DNA of 64,000 nt from Polytrichum commune (Eukaryota > Streptophyta > Polytrichopsida > Polytrichales > Polytrichaceae), in assembly GCA_950295325.1 (NCBI GenBank), contig OX485804.1, positions 21,576,001-21,640,000 of the forward strand, written 5' to 3'. The position numbers and the translations under genes are program-made. Positions 42,171 through 54,483 of the stretch are shown piece by piece (position 1 is the stretch's first letter; each line of letters starts with the position of its first letter). A model generated the notes under the pieces. The model was not told the DNA's origin. It saw only the letters and a list, made by a program, of their open reading frames with translations, and did not search any database.

Positions 42171-43620
42171 GGCGAGCTCCGAGGTGGAAGGTTGGGTAGA
42201 ACTCGCATCGGGAAGGGGCCGAAGGCACGACCCCTATCGCTACTTGATTTCCAGAATTCTCAAAGGGCCCCCCCGAAGTCAGCCGGGAGGAGGCTCATTC
42301 TCTTCTCTCTCCAATTCCAGAGAGGAGTTCTCTATAGTGGGGCGGAGCCCCTGTTGAAATTTCAAGTTTTGAGGATTCGGTTGGGCTGTCGGCATTAGGA
42401 AGCAGGTGTAGGCTCAGCAACGGCAAGTGCATTGTCATCTACGATCGAATGCAACTACACACACAAAGGTGTGGCAGTAAGGTGGGCGTTGGGATTGCGG
42501 CATATGCGGATCTTAGAAGGCAGTGTAAATTGGTGCTTCAGTGAGGAACTAAAGTTATTTTGAGGCGTGGGCAGTAGTTACATGTGAGTTGGGCGAGTTG
42601 AGCTCAGTTGCACGAAGTTGGAGGCCTCAGCTGAACTGTTGAATCTAGAAATCACTAAGATCACAATCGACTTGGCCCAGAAGCCTTTTGGCATTAAGGC
42701 AAATCCACGTCAATGACGAACAGAGGCAAGATCAGGAGCTGCACTCTGAACTGAGGGCGGAGTCCGAGAGAGGACGCATCCACATTATTGGATCAGGAGG
42801 GAATTACATAGAATTGAGGTGGTCACTTGTGTAGAGAGAGCGCCTGTCGAGGAGGAATTCGGAAATACTGGGCGGCAATGCTTGCTTTGGTGAGTGTTCT
42901 TCGGAGGGGAAGAAAAGGTGGAGCGCTGGCGGTTGTGAAGTCGGAGGAAGGGAGACTGTTGGACATGCACACGGAGAGAGGGTTGGGGCCCTGGAGGCAG
43001 AGTAGCAGAACTCAAAGAAGCTGGATGTCGATTCCGGGGGCCAGGCTACATAACGGCCAGTGTTCCGGCCAGACTCGGTGATCTAGGTGGTCATACTTGT
43101 GGGCAGCTGCAGCTGCTCCTGCTCAAGGGCAGAGCTACACGGCAAGTTGGAGGGGCTAACAGAAAGGAGGAGGATTATAGTAAATCCCGAAGTGCAACCA
43201 ACTAGCTACACGTACTGGTATTGATCGGGTTGATTAGTGTGACAAATGTGATGTAATTAGTGTGGCAAAGTAGGTAGTGGCTAATAAGAGCTTAGACTTG
43301 GCATGCCACTGTGTGGTTTGCGTTGCTTAATGTCATTAGTGAATACATAAGGTAGTTTAGTGGATTGTTGGTGTAGGTCCAGACTTAGAGTGGGTGTTGA
43401 GGTTGGTGGAGGAGTGTGAGTGGAGACAAGCACAAGAGCAAGAAGTATTTCTGAACACTTGGACCTCTTACAAATTGAATAAAAGCTTTGTGTTCAATAT
43501 TTATATTGTTTGATCATTGGGAGCCCAGTCCTGAGGTCAAGTGTAATCACATTAAGAACATGTGAGCCATAGGCTCTCACCCGGACTACGACACACAAGG
43601 GTGGGGGTTTAGGGCTAACA
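42171..43620. other. GC-richer unclassified block, possibly retrotransposon remains
   Basis: Base composition and purine-rich phrasing (GGAGGCTCATTC, GGAGCTGCACTCTG) differ from the flanks. ORFs are short (the longest is about 84 codons, 42827-43081), with no domain I recognise. The style suggests the leader or LTR of a retrotransposon, but no paired LTR, primer site or target duplication was found. Confidence 0.3.
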
Positions 43621-45721
43621 CTATGGGGTTACTCAAAAGACATTACCTTGGACTTTGTTATGACTATGAGCAATTGACTACTTCCCAAGCTCTTGAGCTT
43701 AACGAGTGGCATAAAGGATGTGATTAGATTGATATGAGTCCACACACATAAGACGGAATTACATACGACATAAAGAGCACCAATGAACTTTTAAGAGTGT
43801 GAATCAAGCCTATCTAAAGAGAAATGAAGGAGTAAAAGACATAGATTGCTAATAGAAACCTTAACCCAACATTTCATCAATCCTTATAGACATTAGCTCA
43901 ATCTTCCCTAAGACCTAGTACCCTGCACCTTCCGGTGGACCTCTTGCAAATCATCCACACATGTTAACATAATAACAACACATCCACAAGATATGTTATT
44001 TCCTTTGTTATATGCTTTAATCTATCTTGGATGCTAAAATAATCTTCATCGGATACAAACTTACTCCAATGGAGTAAAGTCATTCGTCTTTCAAAGCAAT
44101 GTCTTTGGTAGCCTATAGCCTATCCAAATATCCCATGCCTTACCTTTGCTTGTAAACTATTATGACAAAGTACAGTAGATACACTAGGCTATACTATGAT
44201 AATAGTGTTTACCATATGGTAATGCCTCAAACTTACTCAACTTTCTCCTTGGCTATGGCCTTTCACTTCCATTAGTAACGACTTTGCCCATTCTAGGCTC
44301 TTTTAATCTACTTCTCTTTACTTGTTCCTTCAATCTATTTGCCTTCTATCCCATGTAGGGACAAACTTCCTCTTGACCAAACACTGGTAATATTTGAGTA
44401 TATGCAACTTGCCTTTATAGGGGTAATTCCTTTTTTTTAAACTTTATTGTCTCTTGACCTTCCAATAGACAATTCTCTCATTCTTTCTTCATCCCTCTTG
44501 CCTCTTTAAATCTCACTTTACTTTCACCTCTCAGGCTATCACCGAGTTCTCTTCAATCCAACTCAACTATGGCAGCTTTCACAACCTCTAATTCTACACT
44601 TGCCTAACTGGCTAGTTGATTGCTCTCAAACCATTTCTCTTGTCTCATCTCTCTGCATCACATCGTTACTCATAAGTTATCCCAACAAACTATCTTCCTC
44701 ATCTTCTTCACTTGACCTTTCTTCTCCTTGGCCTATTGCTAGACTTTATTCATCTGCACCCAACCTCATGCCTCACAAACTTGATCTTTCATTCCCTCGA
44801 TGACATGCAACTCTCTCTTAGACTATTGCATTCTTGTTAGTTCTCATTTCTCATGACTACATTATTAGGCGATCACATCTAGCATTGCTTATGCAAGCTT
44901 CTACTCAAGTTTCCTCTTCCATTTCTAATGCTAGAAGTTACTCATGCATGCTCAACTTTGACTCTCACATGATTCAATCAATTAACTCATTCTCTTGACA
45001 ATTCCCTTATTCAAAATTATGTTTATAGCTATTGCTCTTACACTTACAAGTTCTCTTCTTCTCTTCACCATGCAATCGACTGCAATCAAAATTCCATTCA
45101 AAATATAACAAGACGATTGCACATGCAAATCCTTCAATTACTCTTGATTCAAGAATTGATTGAATTGATTCAAGAATCCGGATCACTCAAATCTTCCAAG
45201 TCTACTACCTTCTTGGCCCTATGTCTAACTACTTGATCTCAATCATTGAGTATTGGTGATCTTAATGTTTATTGCATTCTAAAAGATATGCTTGATTTCT
45301 ACATATGAAAATAATATGTCCTCTTGTGAGGCCAAACCACCCACCCTTAAGCGTCCTAGTCCGGGTGAGGGAATGGGTATCACATTCATGTTCCATACTC
45401 CATTTTACCAAATTCGTGAGACTCCATTACAATTCCCATCAATCATTGCACACCAATCCATTCCACGATAATATTACAAGCGTTAACAAACGCTCTTCTC
45501 TATCATCACAATCATAACATTCTCCTAGCTTGCTAATGAACTAATTATCTAAACTAATATGAAGTAATAACCTAATTAACTAACTATTCCCAAACCTAAG
45601 GTAGCACCAAGGTCTCCCCACTTTATATCACCTTGGCCCCCCTTTACTCCTCTACCTAACTTCCTCAAGGATTAGCACTGAGCCTCGAAGCCGCCATCCG
45701 AACTCAACCTTATAAGCCTCT
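43621..45721. other. Intergenic, no recognised feature
   Basis: CT-rich and AT-rich sequence. Only short ORFs are present (44600-44803, 45305-45517), with no recognisable homology or motif. Confidence 0.5.
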
Positions 45722-46117
45722 GGAGCTGCTAATTAGAGCAGGCCTCGGACTGTAATTCCATGTAGGCCCCCTGGAGCTGCTAATTAGTGCAGGCCTCGGA
45801 CTGTAATTCCATGTAGGCCCCCTGGAGCTGCTAATTAGTGCAGGCCTCGGATTGTAATTCCATGTAGGCCCCCTGGAGCTGCTAATTAGTGCAGGCCTCG
45901 GACTGTAATTCCATGTAGGCCCCCTGGAGCTGCTAATTAGTGCAGGCCTCGGACTGTAATTCCATGTAGGCCCCCTGGAGTTGCTAATTAGTGCAGGCCT
46001 CGGACTGTAATTCGGAGTAGGCCCCTTGGAGCTGCTACTTAGTGCAGGCCTCGGACTATAATTCGGAGTAGGCCCCTAGAGCTACTAATTAGTGTAGGCC
46101 TCGGACTGTAATTAGTG
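45722..46117 (+). repeat. 51-bp minisatellite, about 8 copies
   Basis: The unit starts GGAGCTGCTAATTAGTGCAG and contains GCCTCGGACTGTAATTCCAT. Copies begin at 45722, 45773, 45824, 45875, 45926 and 45977, then degrade to about 46117. There are no unique spacers between copies. Confidence 0.9.
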
Positions 46118-46271
46118 CAAGCCTCGGCTGCAACCCAACCTAAGCCTCTCCAACTATCTACCTAATCCTACCAAACCCCCTACCTAATTACTCTAACCAA
46201 GCCCACTAATTCCACTAAACTCCTACCTAATTCCCACATTCTTTTTAGCTCTACGAGCTCCAAAATCCTAG

Positions 46272-46300
46272 AGAGGAGAGAGAGAGAGAGAGAGAGAGGG
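46272..46300. repeat. (GA)n microsatellite
   Basis: An uninterrupted GAGAGAGA run, next to a GGA-rich stretch up to 46350. Confidence 0.9.
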
Positions 46301-46369
46301 GAGGAGAAGAGAAGGAATGAAGAGAGGAGAGGAGGAGGAGGAGGAGGAGAGGGCACCCAAGACCACAAG

Positions 46370-49165
46370 GGATCTCCGTATTTTAGTGCTACGAGCGTTT
46401 GTAGGACGCCTCCCGCGGGCAGCGTTCATGCTCGGGCAGCCCGTTCCTGTCCTCCCGTCCCGACCCGTCCTCCCGTCCTGACCCGTCTTACCTGCCCGAA
46501 TTGGCCTTCCTGCCCGTGTCCTCCGTCCTGCGCGACGCGGCTTTCCGCCTGTCCAGCTGTCCACGCGTCTGTCCAGCTGTCCACGCGTCTGTCCAGCTGT
46601 CCACCTGTCTGTCCATCCGTCATATCCGTCTCCACCACTACCCCACACCGAACCCGAGCTCCGTCATTCTTCCTTGCTCACGCCACTAGACAGCTCCGAA
46701 GCGAGTGAGGAAGTTGGGGAAAGGTTGTTGCATTGCTAGTTTAGGGTTTGGAAGAGTTGTAACTTTGATTGATGTTGTCTTAGTCGCCCGCCATGGAGGT
46801 GGACATTGTAGATCTGGGAGGGAAATGTGTCTCTTTCGAAGAAGGGTTTGATTTTGTAATAGAGAAGGCCACGGAAGATGTACAGGACGGACATGGTTTA
46901 GTTTCAGATCTAGAAATTCTTCTGTCATTCTTCTGTCATTTTTCCTTGCTCACGCCACTGGACAGCTTCGGAGCGAGTGAGGAAGCTGGGGAAAGGCTGT
47001 TGCATTGCTAGTTTAGGATTTAGAAGAGTTGTAACTTTGATCGACGTTGTCCTAGTCGATCGCCATGGAGGTGGACATTGTGAATCTGGGAGGGAAATGT
47101 GTCTCTTTCGAAGAAGGATTTGATTTTGTCATACATGACGCCACGGAAGATCTACATGACGGATATGGTTTAGTTTCAGATCTGGAAATTCCTGCAGGTA
47201 CAATCGTCCACAAGGACACCAATACGTGCTTGAAAGCTGGTGCATAAGAAAGGTTTAGGGTGCGGGATGTAACTCTTGAAAATATGCGGGCGAGGTTGCA
47301 GATCCCACCCCTTGGCCCTTTGACAGGATAGACATTTTTTGGGAGGAGAAAATCAACCAAGGACGGGGTAGGATCAACCCTAGATGCTAGGACAGTGAAA
47401 AAATAAAATAGTACAAAGACACCTCTTGTTCCACCTTTAGTTGTCCAGTTGTTTTTACAGCCTCTGACTCTGATACAAGCTGTCCTAAAAATCTCACAGG
47501 GCAACCACTCCCAATAGGACAGACAAAGCAGAGGAGGGCAAGTAGATTGCAAGCCAGTCTAACCTCTAAGCGAGGATGCCAATGCAATTTTGTGGCGAAG
47601 CAACTGTATATGGACAACACTTTATGTAAAATTCAGTACCATAAAATTAACCATTTCAACAAGGTTGGGCAAGCCTGTCATGGGAGTTTAGATTATGTTA
47701 GGACAACACTGAAAACAATGGATGTTGCATAGATTGATATATGACATTGATAGGATACATTACAATGTTACTGAATTCAATGAGGAAGGCATAAAGTCTT
47801 TCCAGGACACCAATGTTGTACATGTCCTGTCATATTTTACTAAATTGCTTGTTTTCCGAAAATTCCCAATTGCTGAAGTTTCACTTACATTCAAAATTCA
47901 ACAAACAATGATACTTTATTAAAAATGGGTAGGAGCCAATGTATTAATACTCATGTGTCCGAAGTGGACATGTAATGGTTCTCACCTATCATAAATGTGT
48001 CTTATTATGATTCAACATTACATTGGTTCTACCTTGTCTTATTGTAACATCCTACACCATTATTCTAAAAAATAGCACTAAACTCCACAACGTTATCAAC
48101 GATTGCATTGCACTCGCCTTCCACCACCAAAATTTGTGTCCTTTCACGCGTCCAACCACATGACACGAAGATTATCCTCTTTGTCCATAGCCAACATATC
48201 CAAGCAGGCATTCCAAAAACAAGCTCTCATCTAGGACGAGGCCTTAGCCTGCATGGCCTCAAACCCATTACATGTCCTCATAACTTCCAGATCAGAAACT
48301 AGCAGGTACAATCGTCTATCCTCATAATCGTCCGTCCTGGCAGGAATTTCCAGATCTGAAACTAAACCATATCCGTCATGTAGATCTTCCGTGGCGTCAT
48401 GTATGACAAAATCAAATCCTTCTTCGAAAGAGACACATTTCCCTCCCAGATTCACAATGTCCACCTCCATGGCGATCGACTAGGACAACGTCGATCAAAG
48501 TTACAACTCTTCTAAATCCTAAACTAGCAATGCAACAGCCTTTCCCCAGCTTCCTCACTCGCTCCGAAGCTGTCCAGTGGCGTGAGCAAGGAAAAATGAC
48601 AGAAGAATGACAGAAGAATTTCTAGATCTGAAACTAAACCATGTCCGTCCTGTACATCTTCCGTGGCCTTCTCTATTACAAAATCAAACCCTTCTTCGAA
48701 AGAGACACATTTCCCTCCCAGATCTACAATGTCCACCTCCATGGCGGGCGACTAAGACAACATCAATCAAAGTTACAACTCTTCCAAACCCTAAACTAGC
48801 AATGCAACAACCTTTCCCCAACTTCCTCACTCGCTTCGGAGCTGTCTAGTGGCGTGAGCAAGGAAGAATGACGGAGCTCGGGTTCGGTGTGGGGTAGTGG
48901 TGGAGACGGATATGACGGATGGACAGACAGGTGGACAGCTGGACAGACGCGTGGACAGCTGGACAGACGCGTGGACAGCTGGACAGGCGGAAAGCCGCGT
49001 CGCGCAGGACGGAGGACACGGGCAGGAAGGCCAATTCGGGCAGGTAAGACGGGTCAGGACGGGAGGACGGGTCGGGACGGGAGGACAGGAACGGGCTGCC
49101 CGAGCATGAACGCTGCCCGCGGGAGGCGTCCTACAAACGCTCGTAGCACTAAAATACGGAGATCC
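46370..49165 (+). mobile_element. TIR-MULE with 826-bp inverted arms
   Basis: A 2,796-bp element flanked by a perfect 9-bp duplication GACCACAAG (46361-46369 and 49166-49174). Ends are GGATCTCCGTATTTTAG and its inverse. The arms, 46370-47195 and 48340-49165, are near-perfect inverted repeats. Each arm holds a 272-bp tandem duplication (46663-46934 and 46935-47195 on the left). The loop (47196-48339) contains remains of a MULE/FAR1-type protein. This fits a non-autonomous long-arm Mutator-like element. Confidence 0.9.
46793..47732 (+). pseudogene. MULE/FAR1-like N-terminal fragment inside the TIR-MULE
   Basis: ORFs starting MEVDIV(D/N)LGGKCVSFEEGF occur at 46793-47011 and 47065-47247, and again inverted at complement(48231..48470) and complement(48524..48742), because the arm is duplicated and inverted. 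Past a stop at 47247, the loop continues ERFRVRDVTLENMRARLQ. At 47547-47700 it shows a zinc-finger-like block, TSKRGCQCNFVAKQLY followed by KINHFNKVGQACHG. A similar NHIDKYGLPCHE block occurs in the MULE transposase pseudogene near 58.4 kb. These are parts of the DNA-binding N-terminus of MULE/FAR1 transposases; the catalytic domain is missing. Stops and frame breaks are present, so it is not a working gene. Confidence 0.6.
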
Positions 49166-49180
49166 GACCACAAGCCCCTT

Positions 49181-49268
49181 AACCTTCTCCTACTTAGTAG
49201 GACCTTCTCCTACTTAGTAGGACCTTCTCCTACTTAGTAGGACCTTCTCCTACTTAGTAGGACCTTAT
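49181..49268 (+). repeat. 20-bp tandem repeat, four copies plus a partial
   Basis: The unit GACCTTCTCCTACTTAGTAG lies just outside the right target duplication of the TIR-MULE. Each unit contains the palindrome CCTACTTAGTAGG across its junction. Confidence 0.9.
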
Positions 49269-50275
49269 CCTATCCATTAAATCCTCACCCTCTAAACCAA
49301 CAAGAGCATGTTCTAATTCAAACATTTAAATCCAAGGACCTTCCTCTTGCTTCATCAAATACTACACACTTAAACAAAACACTCCCTAATGTCACTAATC
49401 TTCTAATTAACCACACAAAATAGGCTTAAAGCCTAAAACATAAACCACACCAAGCCTCACTCTTTTTATACTTTTGATTGTTTCAATAACACTCCAAATG
49501 CAATTCTAAATAAATTCTAAACATAAAACAAATATGAGCACTCATTTTGGGCTCATACCTCCCTATGGCCGACCTTCTCCTTATCAAGTCAAAAGGGAAG
49601 AGAAGGTGGTTAACACCAATAACCAACTTGAAGCAACAATAGCCTCCTAATCTCAATATAGAAAAATCTAACTACCACATGATAGAAAGCCACAACACTT
49701 TGAAAATTGCACACTTCAGCTAGGCTTTGGCCAAAAAATGTGGTTTGTATCCATGCAGGATGTAGTAATGAGATAACCATGTGAAAACGTAAGCAAAAGT
49801 CTTGCAACACAAGAGTTGTAGAGAGGTCTTATTGGCATGTTGTCCTTGAAGGATAAATTTGTTGAGGTCCTATTATTATGCCTTGATTGGAGCCCAAATG
49901 AAAGCAAGAGAAACAAAGAAGTTTGAGAATTTCATTTCTTGGACAATTCATAATTTTGCAAATACGTGATATAAAGGCTTCTACATAATTCACAGACCTA
50001 CATTTTTGTATCGGGCAATCATAGAGCACAATCCTCGATGCCTAAAAGCGCGCTTGTACTATCATGCTTGTTGAGCTTTGAGTGCTTCTCTTGATATATT
50101 AGATCCTAGCATGGATATCCTAGCACCAACTTCCGTATTCTATATCTTTCGCTTTGGGATCTCTTATCATCATCCTTTTGACATTGTTTTCATACTCATT
50201 TGAATCCTTCCCCCCCCCCCCCCCATCCCAATAATGCGTTGTCTACCCAATTGTAGGTATCTAAATAATGTCGGA
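49269..50275. other. Intergenic, no recognised feature
   Basis: AT-rich with short ORFs and a poly-C run at about 50210-50224. Confidence 0.5.
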
Positions 50276-51280
50276 GGTTGAAGCTTATTATGCAACAACT
50301 TCTTCTTCCTTTGGTTTTTAGCATAAACCAATTGTGAACAAGAATGAAGGTGCAGAGGGGTTTAAGAGAGAGTAGTGTAGGCAGGGACAACAAATTCCAA
50401 GGGTTTGCAAGGCAATGAATATTACCCATCTTCGAATCCTACTTGAGGAGCCAAATTCAACTGAAATAATCTTTATCTACAGTCAATTGTTTGAAATCCA
50501 TTTGATGAAAGACAATGACGATGTTGCTAGTTCCAACTATATGGATGTAGTGTAAATTTCTTTCATCTAAGTTCATGTAGTGTAAAATCACCAAAACATA
50601 ATATTTTATTATTATTATGACAATGATTCCTCAAAGTGAACTTTTAGGAGACAATCTTCACAATATTTAAGGTCATGAAATCTACGTCCAAAACTAGATT
50701 CAATTGTTTGCTTTTGAGCATTACTTTTAATGCTAAGTTTTGAAGATCTTGACTCGATATTCTACATTTGATTATTTAACACAATAATAAAGGTCATCAT
50801 GAAAAAATAATTCAATTTAAACAACCGTTTGCTACTACTTTTAGGCCTTTGACCAAAAAAATTATGGTTTTAGTATACCGGAGCACTATTTTCATCCACT
50901 TTACCATGCTTGCACCCATATATTAAAAATTGTATTGTAGAACTAAAGCATTTCTACAATTACACTATTCTAAAGCTCTAAGCGCATAACGATAGGGCCG
51001 TTTACCCTAGTTGAAAATTGTTGCCAAGCTCCCAATTTTTTAGCAAACTTAGTCTCTTGTAAACAGAGTAGGAAAAGTAGGAAGATGTTTTGGTCATCAC
51101 TTGTTAGTCATGAGCCCGCATTTGAGTCTTCAAAGATTCACAAGTTTAGGAATAAACTTGAGAACCTAACTGAATATACAATATATAAAATGGGCAAAAG
51201 CAGTGGTGGTGAGGTGTCCCATCATTCTCAACATTTATGAGAACAATGGACATAATTGGCGAGGTGACATCTATGTGGGT
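50276..51280. repeat. Dispersed 1-kb repeat R1, copy b
   Basis: 1,005 bp matching 13095-14100 in direct orientation, from GGTTGAAGCTTATTATGC to GACATCTATGTGGGT. The sequences diverge sharply at both ends, which marks the unit's limits. No coding capacity or terminal motif was identified. Confidence 0.8.
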
Positions 51281-52147
51281 TGGTGTGAGCCCGGAAAACA
51301 TGCTCACATGTTTCTTAACCTTAACACAAATTTTGGGAAATGAGAATGCAAATTAAAGAGGTCAACCTCACCCTTAAAAAGAGGTAAAATGAAATAAGTT
51401 AAAATAAAAAGGGTAAGTGCAATTAATGTGCACGGAAAGGTGGAGTTTGAGAGGGGAAAAAACCAAGGAGGAATGCCAAACCCGTTTTTTTCTTCGGGCG
51501 GCCCGAAGAGGCCAGACAGGGCGGAAAAAAGGAGGAAGATGGAGGGGTCTCGGGAGGTAGGAGAGAGGGAGTTTTGTATGCATGAGAGAGGGAGAAGCGG
51601 GTTAGGAGGCGGAAATGCTGCCTCACTCCAGGTGGATGTGCACACGCAGGCCAACGTTGATTGAACCAGGATTGGGTGAAATTCAAGTGAGTGAAGGACA
51701 AACAAGGAAGTTGGCCTACTAAGTCCCAATTGTGCAAACTAGACCGGTATACACATTTTGAGCACATGATTCAATCTTCCTGTATAATGCAAACTAGGCT
51801 GGTATACTCATTTTGAGCACATAATTCAATCTTAGTATATAATGCATATTATTTGTGTCAATTCATTATCTCAAGCCTTGGACTATGCTTAAACCAATCT
51901 CATAGTTTCTTTGGACTTCAATATCAATATAAACTTCTGGTTAGAGTAAATAGTGCATGACATCAATTGAATTGTCTTTGGCAGTGGGAAAAACCTTTTC
52001 AATAATTTACAAAATTAATTTGAAGCTCCGAACTGTACAAAAAGATTGTCCCACTTCTATCCATTATAGAATGTTTGGTGTTTGAAAGGGAGTTGTCTAG
52101 GCCTATTGTGGAAATTCTAAACTCCACAAACAATTATTATTGGTGGA
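51281..52147. other. Intergenic, no recognised feature
   Basis: A purine-rich stretch at about 51430-51640 gives overlapping ORFs on both strands without recognisable domains. A small direct repeat (TGCAAACTAG...GGTATAC near 51733 and 51787) is present. Confidence 0.4.
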
Positions 52148-52959
52148 TCACACTATAAGAAACTGGCGTTTTAGGGGTTGTTTTCAGAAAACGTGTATTG
52201 TTTTGTAGGACGTCAGTATGTTTGGCAGTTAACGCACGCAATACTTCAAATTAAATGCGATGTTGCTGGAAACATGCATGTTCACATTTGAAAACGTGGC
52301 AATGTTATTTTAGATGTGCGTGTCTTTGTGGGTGTTGGGTAAAACATGGATACATTCTGCTGGAGGGTGTCTAGGGGAAAAAAAACCACATCAACCACTG
52401 TGCACATTTGCATTGCTTGTACAGTCATGGCTGATGTGGCGGGCAGATAGAGAACGCTGCCCGCACCACGAAAAATGCGATGACGGGCGGCAACATACAT
52501 TGACATTGAATGTCATGGTATCATCGATGGATGAGTACTCCAAATAAATGATTAATTACTCAAACACTCCATGTACTTCTTGGAATTCATGGGGACACTT
52601 TGAAAGCAACTGGATTAAAAAAATGAAAAAATACATAAAAAAACCATGCATGTTTGCCGGAGCATGCTAATAACTAAGAACTAGATCAATTGATATTGTG
52701 AAACCACTTATCCATGGTAGTAGTTACATCCAAATTGCATGTTAAATGTCAATGAACATTTCACGATATCTAAAGCATGCTATTTTTTGATTTATTTACT
52801 GGAAGACGGAATTGATAGAATACAAAATACACATGCGGTGTCCTTATTGGTATCTTCATTTAAATTTACATAATACAAAATACGTCTTTGCCAATGTATG
52901 GGCAGACGTCTACTGTGACATGTGTCGACCATTTTCCATGTCACTGTCCTTGAGGTCGA

Positions 52960-53300
52960 CCATTTCACCTGGTGCTGCGGAAGTGCCCTCAAAGGTTGGG
53001 CGGCACCCTAAAACCCTAAGCAGAACGGTGAACCTTCTTTCAAAGAGTGCAAACGCATCACTTACCTTGATGGCAATGGCCTCACGTGGTGGATGTGGAT
53101 GAGTAGGACGCCGCCGTGCTTCTTAACAATCTTGTACGGCAATGTGGAGACAAGAGACCGTCGATGTTGGCGTCGACGCACATCACATTCGACGCAGTTG
53201 GAATGGACCGTCGTAGGAGCTTGCGTTTGCAGCAGCGGGGGGGGGGACGCAAAGCTCCATGCCGGATGCTCCAGAAGAGAGCCTCCCGCAAAACCCACTT
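52960..53300 (-). pseudogene. Possible captured exon pair in the CACTA element (minus strand)
   Basis: On the minus strand GCCATCAAG|GTAAGTG (about 53071) is a consensus splice donor. About 57 bases further on, CTTAGGGTTTTAG|GGTGCC is an acceptor-like site. Short ORFs on both sides change frame. This looks like a piece of a host gene including a small intron, but the family is not recognised. Confidence 0.3.
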
Positions 53301-53988
53301 CAAAAAGAGGTGATTCTTGTCCTACCTATTTGTGTTGAGGAGTGTAGGCACTACACTAGGTCAAATTTGCAGCTGCTGCACATTTTGCAATCATTTTCCC
53401 AAGGCCAGTCCTCCGTTCTGATGTCAACTGCAATGGAGGGGGTTGTGCATATGTTCAAAAAAAAAATTATGGAATTAGATAATTGTATTCAGTTGATTAC
53501 AATTCATCACAACCCTAAACCCTGAAATATGATCTTTAGTGTCACTAATTCTAATTGTCATCCTCAATACGAATTGTAAACCGCGGTAGAATGTCACCAA
53601 CAATAAATGTTAACCCAACATTATTTGTTATTCCTTGTAAATTTCTTTTGGGTATATAGATTTACCATGTGGCAATTAAGGGCAATTACCATGGTTTTTC
53701 ATCCAAATTTCAATCATCCATTGACAATATTTCATCACAAGTTGCCGGCCAGAGAAGGTAGGGTTTGGGGACCGCGAGCGAGAGAGGAGCGAGCGTGGAG
53801 GAGTCTCGGCGCTTGTTGAGCTGACGACGATGACGATGCTTTACGGACAGGCGGGGTGATTGACGGAGGACATGGGTTGAAGGTGTGCAGCCACGTTTGT
53901 TGCTTCGGTAGGGTGGAGAGGTGGCGAATCGACGAATCTTCAACTAGTTTCCAGGTGAGGCAAGTCTTCAACTTCAACCGATTGTTTT

Positions 53989-54483
53989 TTGAATTCAACC
54001 GGTTCATCTGCAACTAACCACCTGTTCTTCGCTAAACAAGGCATTGCAGGTGATGACATGCAAACGCAAGCGTTATCTGCGAAGTTGGTGGACACATCAG
54101 TGCTGACGTCGACCACAGCGGAAGCGAAGACGGTCCCGCCGGAACCTGCCCTCCCTCCCTTGTTGAATGTTGTGAGCGTTGTGGACGTGCCATGTCCTTT
54201 TGCATTACTTGTTTGTAGCGACGTCATCAAAGATGTTGCGGCCGATGCCACCATGAACAAAGCGGCATACCACGCCATCGTCACCATGGATATCGCCACG
54301 GTGGTGGAGGAGATAGTGTACGAGGATGGGAACAAGGCAGTGGAGTCCGATGTCATTGATGACATTGCGGAGGACACAGTGGATGAAGCGGTTGGGCAGT
54401 CCGGTGTGAAGAACGATGACGAGCATGCAGCGGGCGAGGAGAATGTAGTAGAGCATGTATTGCATACCACCACCCTTAAATAG
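53989..54483 (+). CDS. Unrecognised acidic ORF inside the CACTA element
   Basis: This is 164 codons, starting MNSTGSSATNHLFF, then Val/Ala/Asp/Glu-rich (DIATVVEEIVYEDGNKAVES, then DVIDDIAEDTVDEAVG). I recognise no domain. An overlapping minus-strand ORF (53940-54647) is longer but Ser/Thr-rich, the usual shadow of an acidic frame, so I prefer the plus strand. It sits in the GC-rich middle of the element and could be a captured gene fragment. Whether it is expressed or a whole exon is unknown. Confidence 0.3.
   Translation: MNSTGSSATNHLFFAKQGIAGDDMQTQALSAKLVDTSVLTSTTAEAKTVPPEPALPPLLNVVSVVDVPCPFALLVCSDVIKDVAADATMNKAAYHAIVTMDIATVVEEIVYEDGNKAVESDVIDDIAEDTVDEAVGQSGVKNDDEHAAGEENVVEHVLHTTTLK

Noticed and set aside
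42171-43620. LTR retrotransposon
   Set aside because: Style is suggestive, but no paired repeats, primer site, polyprotein or target duplication could be shown.
45722-46117. CRISPR-like regular repeats
   Set aside because: The 51-bp units are directly contiguous without unique spacers, and the genome is eukaryotic; it is a minisatellite.
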